Source of the DNA: Pyropia yezoensis
Lineage: Eukaryota > Rhodophyta > Bangiophyceae > Bangiales > Bangiaceae
Length of the DNA stretch: 64,000 nucleotides
Direction of reading: 5' to 3'
NCBI GenBank assembly: GCA_009829735.1
Contig: CM020620.1
Location: 23,286,020-23,350,019 of the forward strand
The position numbers were made by a program, and so were the translations under genes. Each line of letters opens with the position of its first letter. Position 1 is the first letter of the stretch. Below the pieces are notes generated by a model. That model was not told the DNA's origin, did not search any database, and saw only the letters and a program-made list of their open reading frames with translations. Of the stretch, positions 1 to 11,919 are shown in pieces.

Positions 1-125
1 AAGTCCCTCTGGTCATACGTAACTTATAGATACCGTGACCAATACGGACTCTCAAATTGAAAGCCAAGGATTAGAAGTAGCCCCCCTAACATTAGGGTCA
101 CAGTACGGCCAACCATATTGCTACA
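1..125 (-). mobile_element. Partial LTR, family F
   Basis: The reverse complement of 1-125 starts TGTAGCAATATGG and matches, with scattered differences, the first 125 bases of the LTR at 22990. Only the TG end of this LTR is inside the window; the rest lies to the left. No polypurine tract or primer site abuts it at 126, so it may be a solo LTR or the 5' LTR of an element lying to the left. Confidence 0.75.
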
Positions 126-395
126 GGCGGCCGCCGACACGGCCGCCGTTGGTGGTGAAGCCGACACAGCGGACGCGCCTACGCCTACGGCCGCAGCAAC
201 AGACGCTGGGGAAGACGGGTCACGCGGGAGGGGGGCTGGCGACTTGGCCGCCGGCGGGACTGCAGCCGGCTGGGTGGAGGGCACCGCGGCCGCCATCGCC
301 GCCGCCGCGGTGAGAGGGGCGGCCTCCGCGACCGCTGAGGTCGTTGCCGCGGGCGTTGTGCGCCTGGACGGCCGTCCGCCGGCGAGCGCCAGGGA

Positions 396-815
396 GTGGG
401 CAGGACCCGATTATTCCGACCGCCGCCTCCTCCACCGACTGCCCCCGTGCTGTGGCCACCGACGGAGCCAGCACCCCCTGTGACGGCCGCAGCTGGAGGC
501 CGCGTGGCGGCCGCCGTTTTGTCAGTTGGCCGCCGCGCGCAGCTGACAAAGCAGTTGCAGTTTGCGGCCGCAGCGCGGCGCAGCGCCAAGGGGAAGGGCC
601 CGAAGCGTGCGCCCACTTTCACGTCGGGAACTCCATCCCCGTCGATGTCAGACGAGGAGCTAGGCGCCAGCGCGGGTGCCGACGCGGATGCCGACGCGGA
701 TGCCGACGCGGATGCGTACGACAACGTGGAGGAGGATGAAGAGTTCTTCTCTTTGATTAGAGAGGTGAAGGAACTGGAGGAGGAGGAGGTGGACGACAGT
801 GAGTTTTACCTGTGA
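396..815 (+). CDS. C-terminal fragment of an unrecognised acidic protein
   Basis: This 139-codon open frame ends in a strongly acidic tail. Near positions 674-712 three 12-bp repeats encode alternating Ala-Asp, followed by EEDEEFFSLIREVKELEEEE and a final DSEFYL. Upstream (about 126-400) another frame stays open and is Ala-rich, so an N-terminal part may have existed there before the LTR at 1-125 arrived. The acidic end and its tidy stop look like a real C-terminus, but I recognise no domain. It is convergent with the Harbinger transposase at 1461-3263 and could be that element's accessory protein; no Myb/SANT motif is visible to support this. Confidence 0.35.
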   Translation: MGRTRLFRPPPPPPTAPVLWPPTEPAPPVTAAAGGRVAAAVLSVGRRAQLTKQLQFAAAARRSAKGKGPKRAPTFTSGTPSPSMSDEELGASAGADADADADADADAYDNVEEDEEFFSLIREVKELEEEEVDDSEFYL

Positions 816-1460
816 GAGGGCTTTGCTTTAGTTGGTTTCGTGTTGGTGTGCGCAGCGTGCTGCGTGCCCTTCATGTTCATTGCGTGTGCCATTTTGATTG
901 CGTGGGACACTCGTTTGTGTTGTTCTCAGCGGTGCACGCGCGGCACCGTCATTGTTGTCCCCGCTGGCGTGTAAAAACAGTCAGTTCTTGGCAGCGACTC
1001 CAACTGGCCTCTTTCCTTTGCCCATAAAAACACCCTCGTCACTCTTGCAAGTCACTTTAAGCGTGGTGCCAACGCCCAAAGTCCCACAGAGGGCCTGTCC
1101 ATCCACTCGGGCGCCAGGTTTCACAAGCCCGCGCCCAGTCGTGCCCTTTCGACGCGCACGTTACTCAAGCGGCAACCTTCCGGCACGCGGCGACCCCTGA
1201 CTGCCTCGGTCCCTCTATTCCGCCCTGCTAGCTGCTCAGGACGGTCCAGCACGGCTGTCCTGCAGTAAGTTCACATTGGGCACGCAGCGTGATTCCACGA
1301 CAAGGAGCCACCCAGGCCTGCAATCGGAGTTCAAGTCAGCGCTGGGCGCCAAAGCACCACGCAAAAAGGCAGACCCCATTTATGTGAGGAAAAAAAAAAA
1401 CCCGCGACGCGGTAAAAAAAAAAAACCTTTACGCTCCAGCCCAATCGCTTCGACCCCCTG
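816..1460. other. Non-coding stretch, no gene seen
   Basis: T/G-rich sequence follows the 396-815 frame and looks like a 3' flank. Two A-runs at about 1388-1398 and 1413-1424 bracket a short palindromic CCGCGACGCGG. I see no convincing gene. It may be the distal end of the Harbinger element, but I could not find terminal inverted repeats by eye. Confidence 0.4.
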
Positions 1461-3263
1461 TCATGTCCAGTCGGCACGGCGGAGAAGGTATGGTACAAGG
1501 GCCACCTCCTTGTGCGCCCAGACATGCGCCATGAGATCCTCTCGTAGGCGCTGATGCGGAATTAGGCTGGTCAACGCAGATATTCGCAGAACGTAGTCAG
1601 ACCGCGCAGGGCGCGCCCTTCCCGCACCGGCTGTGGCGTCTGTCCCTGCAGCGGCCCCCCTAGCAGCAGAGCCTCCATCCGCTCCACCGGCCGCTGGGGC
1701 GCCACTCCCCGATGGCGCTCCACCGGACGCCGGCGCGCCACTCCCCACGGCCACCACATCCGCACCCCGAGAACCCTCTCCCTCAACGGCAGCCGGAGCG
1801 CCACTCCCCGCGGCCCCCCCCGCCGGACCCCCCGACCCCGCTACCGCATCGGTCGCTGGCACGCCTCTCCCACAGGCTGCCCCATCCGCACCACCGTGAC
1901 TCGCTCCCGCACCGGCCGCGGGGGCGCCACTTCCTGCGGCTGCCCCGTTCACACCGTCAGATCTCGCCGCTCCAGCTGCCGCAGGGGCGCCACTCCCCGC
2001 GGCCGCGGCGGCTTGGGCAGCCAACGCCTCGGCCGCCAGAGTGGCGGCCGCCGCACCGGGCTCGCCGTACGCATCGCCCATGCGGCGACGGGAGAGATAT
2101 CCGTCGCGTCGCTCGATCACCACCATGTTGTGCAGAATGGCAACAGCCTTGGCCGACCGGATGATTCGGTCCACAGGATGAAAGCGTGCAGGGCTGAGAA
2201 GGATGTGGAAGCGTGAAGTGAGCACGCCGTAGAGGCGCTCCACGTCCTTGCGCTTTGCCTCCTGGAGGCGGTTGTACGTTCGTCCTTTCAGCGTGTTGTT
2301 GGCGACCCGGGAAAATGGGCGGGCAAAAATCGGGAACTTGGGGTACACGCCATCAGCCAAGTAATAGGGTTAGCGACGAGTCCGGCCATTCAGTGTATGA
2401 GAAAACTTGTTGGGGAGCCAAAGTTCGGCGGTATAATCCATGAAAAGTGGCGATTGGCCCCAAACGTTGATGTCGTTCTGGCTCCCAGGCGAGCCCACGA
2501 AAATGTGCCAGATATATAGGTCCTCATCGCAGACAGTCTCCATGGCAACGGAGCGCCGCTTCTTGTAGTCCTGGTACTGTCAAGCCAGCGCCTTGGGGCA
2601 CAGGCGCCAGATCCAATGCGAGCAGTCGATGCTGCCCATGCACCCAGGCATGCCCCGTTGCGCGTTGCGATCCAAAATATGGGTCAGCTCCGTGCCATTG
2701 GGTGGCCGCAAAAAAACATCCTCGTAGTTGTCCGTGATGTGGTCAACCAACATCTGAGTAGCCATCGCAATGGACGTTCGAGACAAGCGCACGTACTCGT
2801 CCGAGCGGTCGATAGACTGTCCATACGCAAGCACACGGAAGGCGGCCTCCACCTTTTGCAGTGCGTGGGCTTGCGGCCGCCCCGTCGCGTTGATGCTCCG
2901 CTTCCAGTAGGGCAGGTCCTTCTCATCATTGTACACGTGCATGAACACGTTCCGCGGCACGCGAAACCGCGTCTCAAAGTCCGCCTCCCCGTACACAGGA
3001 GGGCGGCCATCCACGCCGAAATAGTCTCGCTGCAGGCTGTGAAACCCCACGTCGAAATCGCGTGCCCGGTTCTGTCGGCGGCCGGGGAGAGATCCGCGCC
3101 AGCGGCGCCGCTCAATGGCGCCCCACAGGGCAATGAAGTGTCGCCGCCGCTTCAGCGACTGCTGGGCAACGAAAATGGCCGCGTGCACGACATCCGCCGA
3201 GCCGTCAGACATGTCGCACACCTCCGTGTCGTGGATAGGGTTGGGGGAGAGGTGGGGCGCCAT
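1461..3263 (-). pseudogene. PIF/Harbinger DDE transposase, decayed
   Basis: Reading leftward from ATG at 3263, one frame covers the whole DDE_Tnp_4-type transposase. The first catalytic Asp is in GCMGSIDCSHW, the second in GSQNDINVW, and the Glu in KRKDVERLYGVL. A C-terminal block (REDLMAHVWAHKE) is typical of the family, which cuts and pastes DNA, usually at TWA targets. Two in-frame stops break it: TGA at 2580-2582, just after the first catalytic block, and a TAA near 2369. No frameshift is needed, so decay is mild. Between the catalytic core and the C-terminal block sits about 180 residues of Gly-Ser-Gly-Ala-Pro repeat that normal members lack. Family assignment is confident. No second (Myb-like) gene is certain. 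Confidence 0.85.
1630..2065 (-). repeat. GSGAPA-type coding minisatellite inside the transposase
   Basis: On the minus strand this stretch encodes many imperfect copies of a Gly-Ser-Gly-Ala-Pro-Ala motif with Ala/Gly spacers. It keeps the transposase reading frame, and conserved sequence resumes after it (SDYVLRISALTSLIPHQ). It looks like in-frame expansion of a short GC-rich repeat. Confidence 0.75.
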
Positions 3264-3689
3264 TTCTCAGCACGGCCGGCCCCCGACAAGACGACACGAC
3301 GTCGCGACGACTGGGTGGCGCTTCCGCTGCGGGGGCCTCGGCTGAGGCCACACTCACACTGCAGGTGGTAGCGAAGGCCGGTGGCCACGGTGGCAAAGAA
3401 CAGCTGTCAAGGGTTCGTCCCGTCCTTGGCGAGGAGAGAACGGGCCGCGTGCGCGGCCACGACAGTTGCCGTCAGTAGCCGCAGGATACGGTGGCCTCGG
3501 TAGAGGGTGCGGCCAGCGCGGAAGCGGCCGCTCGAGACGGACGCAGAAACGGCCGCGTGGGCGGCAACGATGGTGGTAGCGACGACCGCGGTCCGCAGGA
3601 CGTCGGCAGGTCGGCACACGGGCTGGTATGGCCCAGCATCCATGCGTGGATCGCGCCCAGGGCACCTACCCCGGACAGGACAGGCCCGT
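3264..3689. other. GC-rich flank without a gene
   Basis: Upstream of the transposase start. Several frames are open, but only as low-complexity Arg/Gly/Pro sequence. I see no conserved motif and no clear promoter element. Confidence 0.4.
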
Positions 3690-4300
3690 GGGTAGCTGCG
3701 CGCCCCCCTGCCCCCCTCATCTGGATCGCATCGAGGGTGCCCCCCCCCCCAGTACCACGCCCACAGGCGGGGTGGACCCAACCGCCCCGACTGGATGCTA
3801 CCGGGGCGCCGCCCCGCCTCCCCCCCCCCAAGAACATGCCCACAGGTGTGTGTGCTCCCTCCCCCCCCCCGCCGGGATCGCACCCAGGGTGCCCATTCCA
3901 GGCCCGCAGGCGGGGTGTGCCCAACCGCCCTAGCTGGGTGCCACTGGGGCGCCGCCCCCCCACCACCCACCCTCAGAACCGTCCCACAGGCGGGTGGCTG
4001 CCGTCCAAGCCCGCCCCGCCCGGGACGCACCGGCGCGCCCCTCCCTAGAGCGGGCCCACAATTAAACGAGTGTTCCCCCCTCCCGCCTGCATCGCATCGA
4101 GGGCCGCCCCCCCCCCTCGAGCGCACTCACAAGGGGTGAGTGTCTCCCCCCCCCCGCCACCTCGATCACGCCAGGGCGCCCCCCCCCCCAAGTACAGGCC
4201 CACAGGCGGGTGTGTGCCCGCCCCCCCCCCCCCCCCCGAAACAGGCCTATAGGCACGTGTGTGCCCGCCCCCCCCCCCTTGAATAGTGCGTATGGCTGCC
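3690..4300. repeat. C-rich minisatellite (VNTR)
   Basis: About seven imperfect copies of a unit containing a 9-14 base C-run followed by a block like CCCACAGGCGGGTGTGTGCCC. Examples lie near 3770, 3840, 3905, 3985, 4130, 4200 and 4250. Spacing drifts between roughly 50 and 130 bases. Opposite-strand frames look long only because stop codons are rare in such sequence. Confidence 0.7.
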
Positions 4301-5149
4301 CCTCCCCCCACCAGGAGCTCTCCCGCACGGGCCGACACAGGGCCCCGCACCAACGACCCCACCGCCGAACGAGCCTGGGGGCTGCATGTTGTATTTTTGC
4401 TTATTTTGCACGGCACGTGAGCGGGGTGCGTCGGGCGCGTCGGGGGCTCCACAGCACGGCGACCGTGGGGCGTGGTGCTGACGTGTATCACTTCCTCACG
4501 GGACCACCCAGGAGGACGACGAACGTGGTAGCGATACGTGCGACACAATTCGAAAAATCGGCCAGACGTGAGACAAGTCAGTCATGATGGCGCGCGGTCA
4601 ACATCCATGGCGGACGTGCCGACCGACTTCGCCGCGAAGAACCCCGCCTCAACCAGGCGAGCGGCGCCAGCAATGTTGCCAGATTGCATTCCGAAACTTT
4701 CGAGAGGGTCTTCAATCTTTCGAGTTCGACCCCGTTCTGGCGCAATATGTCGTCCCACAAGCCGAAACGAATTGGTCAGGTACAACTGCGATACCATCTC
4801 GGGGGGTCAAGATGGTATCAGAGTGCTACATGACCATCTTATGTAGATCTCTAACGCATACGTGGCAAAGAATACTTGACGCAAGTCCACCAACTCCTTT
4901 AACGTCCAAACCCGAATCGAGGGCCCGAATCAGGCCGAATCGAGAGCCGAACGGCGGCCCACAAGCCGACGCTGCTCTCCCATTGGCCAACTGGACATTC
5001 GGAGGCCACGTGGATCCTCAAAAAAATTACGAAAATATATATGCGGGATGGTATCGAGTTGGTATGACGTTGGTGGGAGCACTCAAAAGCGGCGCCTTGT
5101 CACTGGGTGATGAATAGTCGACGAATTTGGTCCAAACTGTGCGGTTCTG
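4301..5149. other. Unassigned sequence left of element A1
   Basis: Less GC-biased than its neighbours. 4811-4822 resembles a plant initiator-Met primer-binding site (TGGTATCAGAGT), but no LTR end precedes it. A short CCGAATC motif recurs around 4912-4955. I find no gene. The last five bases before A1 (TTCTG) nearly match the five after it (TTATG). Confidence 0.35.
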
Positions 5150-5720
5150 TGTAGCATTCCTGGCCCTGACTTGGCGCCAACCTGGGACTGCAACCAGAGG
5201 GCACCAGGTGCCAGATCACGCCCGCCGTGTGGTGATGGTTGGCGGCCGACGCCCGTGCCCGGCACTGGGATGCGGTGGACTACGCTACCCACACGTGAGA
5301 GAGGGATTTCTGATGGGTTTTTGCATACTTGTGAGGGACTTGATTTGAGAGAATTTGAGTGTGAGATTAGTGAGTGGGAATAGAATTAGTAGTGATAGTG
5401 GCCCCCGACCTGACGAGGTTTGACTCGGGTCGGGGCCACTCGGGGGTATGGGGGGGCTACCTGGCCAACGTGCCGAGGCTTCCCCGGATGTACGTTAAGA
5501 GGGACAGCGAGGCGCCCTCGGCCCGCGCCCTCAGGAAAAAGACAACTGCGGGTTTGCTTTCCTCTTCCCCGTGTGCACTACCGTGCGTATCTGTTTGCTC
5601 TGCGCGCAGGCACGTGAGGCAACAGGCATACCACTCTCGTAGTTCCCCTTTCTGTGTTACCTGTCGCTTTCCTCCGAGGGGTATTGACACGTGTCTGAAA
5701 GGATCGAGTTTTATACCACA
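5150..5720 (+). repeat. 5' LTR of A1
   Basis: 571 bp, from TGTAGCATTCC to TTATACCACA. It matches 14226-14796 at about 98%. A primer-binding site follows four bases later. Confidence 0.93.
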
Positions 5721-5724
5721 TATT

Positions 5725-5742
5725 TGGTGGAGCAGCAGGGGA
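5725..5742 (+). promoter_or_regulatory. Primer-binding site of A1
   Basis: TGGTGGAGCAGCAGGGGA lies four bases after the LTR. It is complementary to a tRNA 3' end whose acceptor strand reads CUGCUCC plus discriminator A plus CCA. I could not assign the tRNA. The same 18-mer starts the internal regions of the B, D and TRIM elements here. Confidence 0.7.
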
Positions 5743-5778
5743 TTGGAGTGTTTGAGGTGAGACATTTGCGAGCAGCGG

Positions 5779-7689
5779 TTGGGTTGTTCCTGTTCTGTCT
5801 TTTTCTGTGGTTTGGGAATTATTTGCGCCCGTTCACGGGAATCCCATTCCTGGCTCCCCAACCGCTCTCTTGTGGTCTTGCGATCTTTGGACACGCAGGC
5901 AACTGGACTGTGGCTGTCCAGAGACCAGCATGGCTACCTCCCTGGCATGACGGTGCCCGAAGGGGTAGACTGCGCGTCCCTTGACGCATCCCTGGTCACC
6001 GCGGGGGACGGTGCCCAACCCGGCGTTTTCCCTACGGGTGAAGCAGACCTGGGCGTGACATCCGGTAGCGGACTGGAGTCCACAGGCGGCCAAGTACCTC
6101 CTGCCCCCGTTCCTTCGGCTGTTCCTCCTGTGGGAGTCACCCCGGGGTCAACGGCGTTTGAGTCCGCTCGCAGCATACGTCTCCCTCCTGTCGGTTCTAC
6201 TCCTCAACCTCCAGGGATAGCCCCTGGTGTGTTTACTTTTGGACCCACACATGGCAGCTGGGTGTATACACCTCTTCCTGTGGGCACAAGCAGTGCCAGA
6301 GGTACCGCTGCAACTGGTTCTACGGGTCACCCTGAGACTTCGACTCCTGGGACCGGCCAAGCTTTTCCTCCCCTTGCGTCCTATGGCGCGGGGAGCTCCA
6401 AGACCGGTAACCGGAGCAGCCGGAGGCGTCGGCGTCGTCGTCGTCGCTCTAGCACCAGCGAGACTCGTTCCTCCAGCTCTGAGGAGGGATATGACTGGGA
6501 CGCATCCCCTGGTCCCACCCGGCGCAGGCTCGTGGAGTTTGACTTCCCTGCGCACCAAGTGGGCCATGCCACCCTGAACAAGGTCATGTATTGGGGTAAC
6601 TATCGGCTGGAGAACTAAGACCAAGGTTACACTCAGAAGATGGCCAAGAAGATGGCATCCCTGAACCGGCGAATGCAGCCGAGCTTCGGGGGACATCCTA
6701 AGTTTTCCGGGAAGAAACCGGCGCTTATCATTGCCTTCCTTCGCCGGTTTGTCAAGGCATGCAACGACAACGATGTGTCCAAGGGCAAGGCACTCTACCT
6801 CCTGGTTAAGTTCATGACCGGAGAAAGGGAACAGCGGCTCGCACAGGTTCTACCGGACTCTGCCGGACACATTGTCGGGCGTACCGTTTGGAGCTATCCA
6901 GAAGCGGTCAACTGGCTCCTGTCCAACTACGCTGACGCGGACTCCCTGCGCAAGGCAGTGGGCAGGTTGAACCGGGCAACCATGGATCGACAAGAGACTC
7001 CAGAGGCCTTCGCCCGCCGTGTCCGGGAGATGAGCGAGGCTTGTGGCAACGATTACCCTGAGGACAGGCTCAAGATGATCTTCTCGGAAGGGCTTCCTGA
7101 ATATCTTGAAGTGGACGCGGAGAACTACAACCAGGAACATCAAGAACATACCTTCCAGCAGTTGATGGCCTACACCCAGGGCAAGTATCGGCATGTTAAG
7201 GCCCTTCAAGCCCCCATGGTGTCAACTCCCAAGCCGTCGTCGCGAGTTCGTCCCGGACCCGACAAGTATAAGGGAGGTGATAGCCCTGTACCGGTACTCG
7301 CAGTTGGCGAGGCCTCACCCGTTGGGTCAGGAGACAAGTGCGGCGGCTTCGCTTCTAAGGATCATTCTTCCCTAGTCGCCCCCAAGCAGGTCAAGAACCA
7401 GCGAATCCGGTCTTGTTGGCTGTGCCAGAAGGAGGACCACATGTCCTACCAGTGCCCGACCATTCCCAAGGACCTCCAGGAGAAGCTCAAGCGTCAAGGA
7501 CTGGTGTTTGCAAAGGCAGTCAACTGGGCTGACCGGCGAGCACCATCCAAGATGGACAAGGCACAGGTACACGCAATCCGGGTGGCAACCTTACAGAGCA
7601 TCACGGAGGCCCTGGCAAGGGAAGCTCCTACGGACTTTGACCTGGAGACCGAAACCTCTACGGAATCCTCGGACCCGGGAAACGAGTAG
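5779..7689 (+). pseudogene. Gag region of A1
   Basis: The N-terminal part is Pro/Thr/Ser/Gly-rich and ends in an Arg-run followed by a Ser/acidic tract. The core (about 6640-7689) is a Ty3/gypsy-type Gag and packages element RNA. A CCHC zinc knuckle, CWLCQKEDHMSYQC (spacing C-X2-C-X4-H-X4-C), lies near 7414-7455, where a nucleocapsid motif is expected. The same protein is seen on the minus strand at 60480-61878. This copy is broken. Confidence 0.85.
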
Positions 7690-7817
7690 GGCAGGCGCTC
7701 TCCCCAAGTGTCTTCCCGAATCTCCGACGGCAGGGTACATCTACTCATTCTCCTCTTGCGTGCCGGGAGAAAGGACGGCAGTTACCTGCTCAACTGGTAG
7801 CCGCCTGGACACCCTGT

Positions 7818-10800
7818 TTGTTCAAGGGGACCTTGCTTGTCCTGCGTAAGAAAAACCTCAAAATTAATGCTCGTATGCGTGTGGGGGATAGCCTCCCCCA
7901 AGCTGTTACTCCGGTGGTTGACACGGGAGCCGGACCACGTGTCCTCACTGAGAACCTGCTACCTCCGGGCTGGCGTCGACATGCCTGGAGAGCGCCTACC
8001 CGGACCCATATTGTAGACGCTTCGGGTCAAGCCCTACGACCGCTCGGCCGTCTTCCTGTCGCCATCTATGTCAACAATGAACCAATGCTTTGTCCCTTTC
8101 TAGTAGTCAAGACTTTATTAGTCCCCCTCATCCTAGGCTGGGACTTCCAGAAGCAGCATGTCAAGAGTATCCTGCCCGGAGAAGTAAAGGTGCAGTTCAA
8201 CCATGGGTTTGTGTCACCGGTGCTGGAGCATCTGGACGCCAAGGTTCGTGTAGTCAAGAACAAGAAGAAACGCATCCCACCCTCTACCTTGAATCTCTTC
8301 AAACCGGTGCTCCTGCCTCCTCGTTCGGAGACCAAGGTTCAAGAAACCACCCGGACTACGGGTCAATGCCTGATCTACGGGCGTAAGGAAATTCTGGCGA
8401 AGCACCGGTTATACTTCGCCCACGGACATCACAAGAAGGTTGAAAGGCACACCCCATTCTCAGTGCTAATCGTCAACGTGAGCCGGAAGCCGATAACTCT
8501 CGCCAAGGGCACTCGAGTTGGAACAGCAGAGCCTTATCGGGGGTCTGCCCGTGCCATGAGCAAGGAGCATCTCTTGAACCTGCAACAAGAACTGGCATCT
8601 AACATAACGGCCTTAGACGTACCTCCGGAACAAGAGCAGGCTGGCAGTGTCACCCCGAATCCCGATCAAGCACCACCCGGGATGTCGAATGTCAACCAGG
8701 AAAATGTTCCTCCCGACTTGAAGGAGGCACTGGAAAAGCTTCTCCAGGAATATCGGCATCTATGGTCTGAAGAGCTGGGCAAGATGGACGCCACTCTACA
8801 CCGGATTCAACTCAAGCCAGATGCCAAGCCAGTGCACCTGCAACCATACCGGGCTGGACCTCATCGCCGGGATGAGATTGAGAAGCAGGTTAAAGAGATG
8901 CTCAAGATGGATGTTATCGAGCCGTCTGATGGCGAGTGGGCCTTCCTGGTGGTAGTCGTCCCGAAACCTGGCGGTCACTTCCGTTTCTGCGTTGACTACA
9001 GGAGCCTGAACGAGATGACAGTCAAGGATGTATATCCGATACCCCGGATGGACGATTGCATCGAATTTCTTGGTGATGCCACCCTCTTCTCAACGCTGGA
9101 TTGTAGTGCCGGTTACTGGCAGATCCCTCTGGCTGATGAGGACAAGGACAAGACCACCTTCACGTGCCACCTCGGACTATTCCCATGCAAGCGTCTTCCT
9201 TTTGGTCTGACCAATGCTCCGGCGACCTTCAAGAGAGCCATGGACATTATCCTGTCGGGGCTAAGGTGGAGATCATGTTTAGTCTACCTGGAGGATATTA
9301 TCGTTTTCTACAAGACCCCGGCGGAAAACCTGGAGCACCTTCGAGAGGTCCTGGCTCTCCTGTCCAAGGCTGGAGCTACCCTGAAGGCCGATAAGGGCCC
9401 CCTGTTTGAGACTGAAGTGGAGTACCTGGGGCACGTTCTGAGCCCGGGGGAGCTCCGGGTCAACGAGAAAATCATCAAGGCCCTCCGGCATGCACGGCAA
9501 CCTAAGACCCAGACGGAACTCAAGAGCTTTCTGGGAATGTGCAACGTCTACCGCCGGTTCGTACGGGACTACGCCCGGACTGCCCGGCCATTGACCAAGC
9601 TCACCAGCAAGAAGCTCCCCGCACAGCTCCCGGTGTTCGGCGAGAAGCAGACCGCTGCCTTCGAAGAGCTCAAGGAGCGCCTGACCACAACTCCAGTACT
9701 GGCGTTGCTCAAGCGGGAGGGCCAGTTTGTTCTGGAGACTGATGCCTGAGGCGTCCTGGTGGGGTGTTCTCTACTACAGCAGCAACCTGATGGGCACTTC
9801 CTCCCGATAGGCTATTACAGCCGCGTCCTGACTCCAGCCGAGAAGAATTATTCCACGACGGAGCGCGAGTGCCTGGCGGTCGTCCGGGCTTGCTTCCTGT
9901 TACGCCCATATCTTGAAGGACAAGAGTTCCTCATCCGGACGGATCACGCCAGCCTAAGGTGGCTGCTATGCATGGACAGCAGCCAAGGAAGAGTCGCCCG
10001 GTGGCGCCTACGCCTTTCAGAATTCAAGTACAAGGTGTGCACCAGAGCAGGGAGGGAGCACCTCTGCGCCGACACCATGTTCCGGTTGGGGACTCCGGCA
10101 GCCGACACCGGCCCTATCCCGGAGGAAATACCTTGTTTCATCCTCCCGAATGTCGGACGTGGCTGGCATGCTCCCCTGTATGAGACACCTGAAGCTCATG
10201 AACCGGTAAACATTCGACGGATGCTGGAGGCACAACTGACGGATCCTCAATGCTTGGAGCTTCGCCACCAAGTGGACCTGAACCGGAATAGTCGCTTCTC
10301 CGAGTCTTCAGATGGACTCCTGGTACGGGTGTCACCCTTCGATGGTGCAACTCAAGTCTACATACCCCGGACTCTACGCGCTGACATCCTCCGCCTGGAG
10401 CACTCGTCTCCCCAGGCCGGACATCCTGGCATCAACCGGATGTATGCTTCGATGCGACGACACTACTACTGGGAAACCATGGCCAGTGGCGTCCATAAGC
10501 ACCTTGAGGCTTGTGTCTCCTGTGCAAGGAACCGGTTGCCCCAGAGGAAGAAGACTTCTAAGCTACGCTTATTTCCTGCGGCTGAGCCCTTTGCAAGCTT
10601 AAGCATGGACATCCTGGGGCCCCGACCTGAAACATCCAGTGGCAACATATACCTGCTCATCATTTGTGACCGGTTCTCCAAGTCACTCGAGCGATCCCGC
10701 TGAGGACCATTACGGCCCTGGATGTCACGTCAGCTTTCTGCGAGTACTGGATAGCTGCCTACGGCCCTCCAGACTCCGTCTTAACCGACAATGGCCCCCA

Positions 10801-11774
10801 GTTTGCATCCCTGTTCTTCCAAGGAGTCTGTGACCTGATGGGTATCAAGAACTTGTTCACAACAACGTATCACCCGCAAACGAACGGCCAGGTGGAACGA
10901 TTCAACCGGACCCTGGTGGACATGCTACGGCACTACGTTGAGGAGCATCAAGAAGACTGGGACGAGCTCCTGACTGTCCTCACGCTAGCCGACAACTTCC
11001 GACTTCACCGGACAACGGGGGTCCTCATTCGACTTTGTCACCCCAAGGCGGCTGACCATCTTCTCCCTGCAAAGAATACCAGATGGTCTCCAGCCTGCAC
11101 TGAAGTCAGGTCCCAAGGCAAAGGATGAGTTCCTGGAACAACTGAAGCTCCTGCTCCCAAGAGCCAAGAAGTCAATCTCAAAGACCCAGGAGCGATACAA
11201 GCGGGACTATGACAAGGGTGTTCGGGAAAAGAACAAGGAACTGGGTGGTGGCGACTGGGTTTTTGTGGACAATCATAGCAAGACCCGGGGGAAGCTGGAC
11301 TCTAAGATGGATGGACCTTATGAGATCCTGAATACGGACGGCTGGACCTTTCTTCTGGACGTGGATGGCTCCCCGTACCGGGTGAGCAGCGACCATGTCA
11401 CCCGAGCTCCACCGCCAAGCAAACGGGATTTGACCCGGCGCAAGCGGGCCGCAGTACCCTCGTTATCCCAAGATGAAGGCCGAGAATATGTCTACGTCAA
11501 GTTTGTCGACCACGCCTGGAGGGACGGGCGCTTGTACCTGCGAGTCCGCTGGTTCGGCTTCAATCTGGCGGATGATACCTGGGAACCCTCAAACCGGTTA
11601 CCCATTGCGGACGTCTGCGCCTACACGCGACGGAACGGGATTGACGGCACTCCGGTGGCCAGAGCCGGCAAGATCCTGGAATCGGATTCGGAGGATGACC
11701 AGGAGGAAGGAGCTGATCAAGACCCGCGGGACGAGCCGAACTCACCCGCAACAGACGCGGAACAAGAAGATTGA
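7818..11774 (+). pseudogene. Pol of A1 with chromodomain
   Basis: The aspartic protease motif VVDTGAG is near 7914-7934. The reverse transcriptase block with its YxDD-type box is near 9286, RNase H around 9700-10080, and the integrase zinc-binding H-H-C-C block and DDE core around 10400-10920. A chromodomain lies at about 11480-11640, with the typical aromatic cage region and DTWEP block. Chromodomains of this class direct insertion to marked chromatin. Comparison with the open copy at 56392-60351 shows the same domain order. This copy is broken by several changes and is unlikely to make a full polyprotein. Confidence 0.9.
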
Positions 11775-11919
11775 GAAAAAGGGAACGGGTGTATCAAGGA
11801 AAACACGCAATGCAAGCATGGAACTATCAAGAAAATCAAGCACCCGCTCGAGCAACCCTTCTCTCCGCCTCTTCCCTCCTCACTTCTTCATAGACTCTCA
11901 TCCTCCTGACCTACAAGAA

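Noticed and set aside
4811-4822. Initiator-Met primer-binding site (TGGTATCAGAGT) marking a Copia-type element
   Set aside because: No LTR end precedes it and no gag-pol homology follows.
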